From positions 1 to 18,334 of the forward strand of contig DKOG01000060.1 in NCBI GenBank assembly GCA_002469915.1: a stretch of DNA of 18,334 bases. Direction: 5' to 3'. This stretch comes from Bacteroidetes bacterium UBA7368 (GTDB lineage: Bacteria; Bacteroidota; Rhodothermia; Rhodothermales; UBA10348). This document shows positions 16,263-18,334 of this stretch, in pieces. The notes under the pieces were generated by a model. It was not told the DNA's origin. It ran no database searches and saw nothing but the letters and a program-made list of their open reading frames with translations. Numbering within the stretch: the first letter of the stretch is position 1; the number at the start of each line of letters is the position of its first letter. The translations under genes were made by a program, and so were the position numbers.

Positions 16263-18334
16263 ATGTCGAAAGAAATTGTTGTTAACAAAGGAGAGCAGAC
16301 CCGGATCGCCATCGTTGAGAACGGTGATCTTGCGGAGCTTTTTATCGAAAATCAGGAGCACGAACGCACCATTGGGAATATTTTTCTTGGCAGGGTCCGA
16401 CGGATCATGCCGAGTATCCAAGCGGCGTTTGTAGATATTGGGCAGAAGCAGGATGCATTCCTGCATTTTTCCGATCTGATTGAAAATGTAGAAGACTGGA
16501 TGCGGTACGCAGGTACTGATCGTCCTGTCATCGGCAAGTTCGAGGGGAACTATACCACCAAACCGGCCAAAAAGAAGCGGCGACACCCTAGCGGTTCTCA
16601 AGACCGACGAGGCCGAGGAAACGGCAGCTCTTCCGGCGACCATCATCACGTAGCTGACGAGAAAAGCAGAGACAAGCGAAAGTCTGCTCAGCAGCGCCAA
16701 CACGGCCGACGCGACTCCTCGCATGATTCTCGCGGCGGTTCGGATGACGTGCCTATGGTAGACCCCACGACTTTTCTCAAGAAGGATCAGCCGATTTTGG
16801 TCAAAATCAGTAAGGAGCCGATTGCCAATAAGGGCAGTCGGATCACGACGGATATCTCTCTTGCTGGAAGATTCTTGGTCTTGGTGCCGATGGCCAATTA
16901 TGTGGCTGTTTCCAAGAAGATCATGTCTTTTAAAGAACGCCGTCGTTTGCGGGCTCTGGCAAAAAGTCTTTTGCCTGAAGGGTTTGGCGTTATCGTTCGA
17001 ACCGTTGCAGACGGGCGAAGTGCAAAGGCATTGGACACAGATCTGAATCTTCTGATCGATAAGTGGAAAAAGCTTGAGCAGAAAATGCACACGGGGCCCA
17101 AGCCTCCTTCGGTAGTCCACGAAGATGTGAATATGGTTTCCTCAATTATGAGAGACCTGTTTACCGAAGATTATGATCGCATTTTAATTGACGATCAGCG
17201 TCTGTACAGAAACTTAAAAGGATATGTTCAGGCGATTGCACCTCAACTGGCAGATAATGTGATACATCATCAAGATGAAAAGCCCGTTTTTGAAAAGGTT
17301 GGAATTGCCAACGCGGTTCAAGAAGCGTTTGAGGATCGCGTAAATCTACCATCGGGTGGATATCTGTTCATTGAGCAGACCGAAGCGATGCATGTGATTG
17401 ACGTAAACTCAGGGCGTGCCGGTCGCGGACTTTCTCAGGAAGAAAATTCGCTGCGGGTAAATATTGAATCTGCCCGTGTGTTGTGTAAGCAGGTTAGGTT
17501 GAGAGATTTAGGCGGAATTATAGTGGTTGACTTCATTGACATGCGCAATGACAGGAATCGCCGTAAGGTTTATGACGCGCTCAAGACCGAGTTTAGGAAA
17601 GATCGCGCAGTTACCAAGGTTCTTCCCATGAGTGATTTTGGGCTCATCCAGATCACTAGGCAGCGATTACGACCTAGTATTACAAAAACATTTTCGCTTC
17701 CAGAGGGTGGAGAGAAGCTCCCACTCACCCATCGCGATAAAGGAACTGTACAGTATGTTGATGCAGGGCACGCCAGGATTGAACCGGTAGATCTGCGTTC
17801 GAAAGTTGAGGAGTGGATTGCTGATTTCAAGAATTCTGGACTTGGCGGTAAAGTGCGCTTAGTGGTTCACCCGTTCACAGCATTGTATTTCAAAGAAGGA
17901 TTATTTTCAACCACCTTCAAATGGTATCTGAAATACGGTGTTCGTGTCAAGGTCGAAGAGGATTCTAAAGTTGATCCCCTTTCATTTCAGTTTTTTGAGG
18001 TGAAGTCCGGGAAAAACATCTCGAAGTTGCCTCGCAAACCGCAAGCAAAAAAGGAAGGGCGGAAGCCTCAAACCGACAATCGACGTGGTTCAAAAGGAGC
18101 TAAACGCTCTCATGACTCCAGGGATGGTGGAGAGCGTAAAGGGCGATCCTCTTCACAGAGTAGTAATTCAGGCCGAGGAAGGCGGCGACCAGAGGGAGCC
18201 GCTGGAGGTGGCTCTTCGGATTCTAATAGAAGGGGACGAGGCGCTGATTCAACGTCCCGCGATGGGGGTAGAGGCGATTCACGTCGAGATGATTCACGCC
18301 GCTCCGACTCGCGTCGTAGTGATTCCTCGTCCCG
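16263..18334 (+). CDS. rng: Rne/Rng-family ribonuclease (RNase E/G), partial at the 3' end
   Basis: This is a single-strand endoribonuclease for RNA decay and rRNA processing. I translated 690 codons from ATG 16263 with no stop before the edge. The start MSKEIVVNKGEQTRIAIVEN is the normal family N-terminus. The S1 domain is split: residues 39-72 and 176-209 are recognisable. Between them lies a basic, His/Arg/Lys-rich insertion (about 95-165), well beyond the roughly 30 residues found there in E. coli RNase E. Mg-binding aspartates are Asp380 (HVIDVNSGR) and Asp423 (VVDFIDMRND), 43 apart as in E. coli (303 and 346). ITRQRLRPS (464-472) is present, but the zinc-link CPxC that normally follows is absent. 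From 582 on the protein is a disordered Arg/Ser/Gly-rich tail that continues past the window. The choice between the names rne and rng is conventional. Confidence 0.93.
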   Translation, partial: MSKEIVVNKGEQTRIAIVENGDLAELFIENQEHERTIGNIFLGRVRRIMPSIQAAFVDIGQKQDAFLHFSDLIENVEDWMRYAGTDRPVIGKFEGNYTTKPAKKKRRHPSGSQDRRGRGNGSSSGDHHHVADEKSRDKRKSAQQRQHGRRDSSHDSRGGSDDVPMVDPTTFLKKDQPILVKISKEPIANKGSRITTDISLAGRFLVLVPMANYVAVSKKIMSFKERRRLRALAKSLLPEGFGVIVRTVADGRSAKALDTDLNLLIDKWKKLEQKMHTGPKPPSVVHEDVNMVSSIMRDLFTEDYDRILIDDQRLYRNLKGYVQAIAPQLADNVIHHQDEKPVFEKVGIANAVQEAFEDRVNLPSGGYLFIEQTEAMHVIDVNSGRAGRGLSQEENSLRVNIESARVLCKQVRLRDLGGIIVVDFIDMRNDRNRRKVYDALKTEFRKDRAVTKVLPMSDFGLIQITRQRLRPSITKTFSLPEGGEKLPLTHRDKGTVQYVDAGHARIEPVDLRSKVEEWIADFKNSGLGGKVRLVVHPFTALYFKEGLFSTTFKWYLKYGVRVKVEEDSKVDPLSFQFFEVKSGKNISKLPRKPQAKKEGRKPQTDNRRGSKGAKRSHDSRDGGERKGRSSSQSSNSGRGRRRPEGAAGGGSSDSNRRGRGADSTSRDGGRGDSRRDDSRRSDSRRSDSSS
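18276..18334 (+). repeat. Degenerate 15-bp repeats encoding (D/S)DSRR in the ribonuclease tail
   Basis: Residues 672-690 of the ribonuclease read as a five-residue unit, DSRR plus one Asp or Ser, in about three to four copies that run off the window. Codons vary between copies (CGT, CGA, CGC for Arg), so the repeat is held at the protein level rather than being a recent DNA duplication. It forms part of a longer Arg/Gly/Ser-rich disordered tail. Confidence 0.75.

Noticed and set aside
15904..16434. Plus-strand open frame of 176 codons upstream of the ribonuclease
   Set aside because: It overlaps the first 172 bp of the well-supported ribonuclease gene in another frame. The product matches no family I know, and the expected HU-like gene could not be recognised in any frame.
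16206..17120. Minus-strand open frame of 304 codons
   Set aside because: It is antisense to the conserved RNase E/G sequence. Its composition reflects the basic insertion and low-complexity codons of that gene.

Overview
The window reads as chromosomal DNA from a Bacteroidota-like bacterium, most plausibly of the Rhodothermota/Balneolota side, although the phylum call is an inference. Support comes from a three-gene sdhC-sdhA-sdhB operon with a single fused cytochrome b subunit, a TonB-dependent receptor with an N-terminal carboxypeptidase-regulatory-like domain, a two-propeller 'choice-of-anchor B' protein, BNR-4 and glucose/sorbosone dehydrogenase lipoproteins, weak or absent Shine-Dalgarno sequences, and one promoter-like sequence resembling the Bacteroidota TTTG/TAnnTTTG type. 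No tRNA, rRNA, CRISPR array, transposase or phage gene was seen.

Layout. (1) Positions 1-5168, minus strand: a TonB-dependent receptor, then a BNR-4 lipoprotein, then a lipoprotein fusing a concanavalin A-like domain to a glucose/sorbosone dehydrogenase propeller. The last is cut by the left edge. The last two genes are 13 bp apart and surely cotranscribed; the receptor is 151 bp upstream of them and may belong to the same unit. (2) Positions 5169-5412: a divergent control region with a candidate promoter and a hairpin followed by six T. (3) Positions 5413-7626, plus: a second TonB-dependent receptor. (4) Positions 7639-10047, minus and convergent with it: a secreted protein with a seven-repeat FG-GAP propeller fused to a choice-of-anchor B domain. 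(5) Positions 10048-10425: a poorly explained stretch with one doubtful ORF. (6) Positions 10340-15698, minus: citrate synthase, then sdhC, sdhA, sdhB and a short TspO/MBR-like membrane protein. (7) Positions 15699-16262: a 564-bp divergent spacer with several inverted repeats. (8) Positions 16263 to the right edge, plus: an Rne/Rng-family ribonuclease with a basic insertion and a long disordered RG/SR-rich tail.

How the genes work together. Citrate synthase and succinate dehydrogenase are TCA-cycle enzymes, and the latter feeds electrons to menaquinone. The left third is an envelope set: receptors for import across the outer membrane plus surface or periplasmic lipoproteins that may bind, cleave or oxidise carbohydrate. 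No SusD homologue is present, so this is not a canonical polysaccharide utilisation locus. I did not find a clear undescribed system. The most unusual items are the ConA-dehydrogenase fusion next to a lyase-like BNR-4 protein, the two-propeller secreted protein, and a ribonuclease that lacks the usual zinc-link cysteines.
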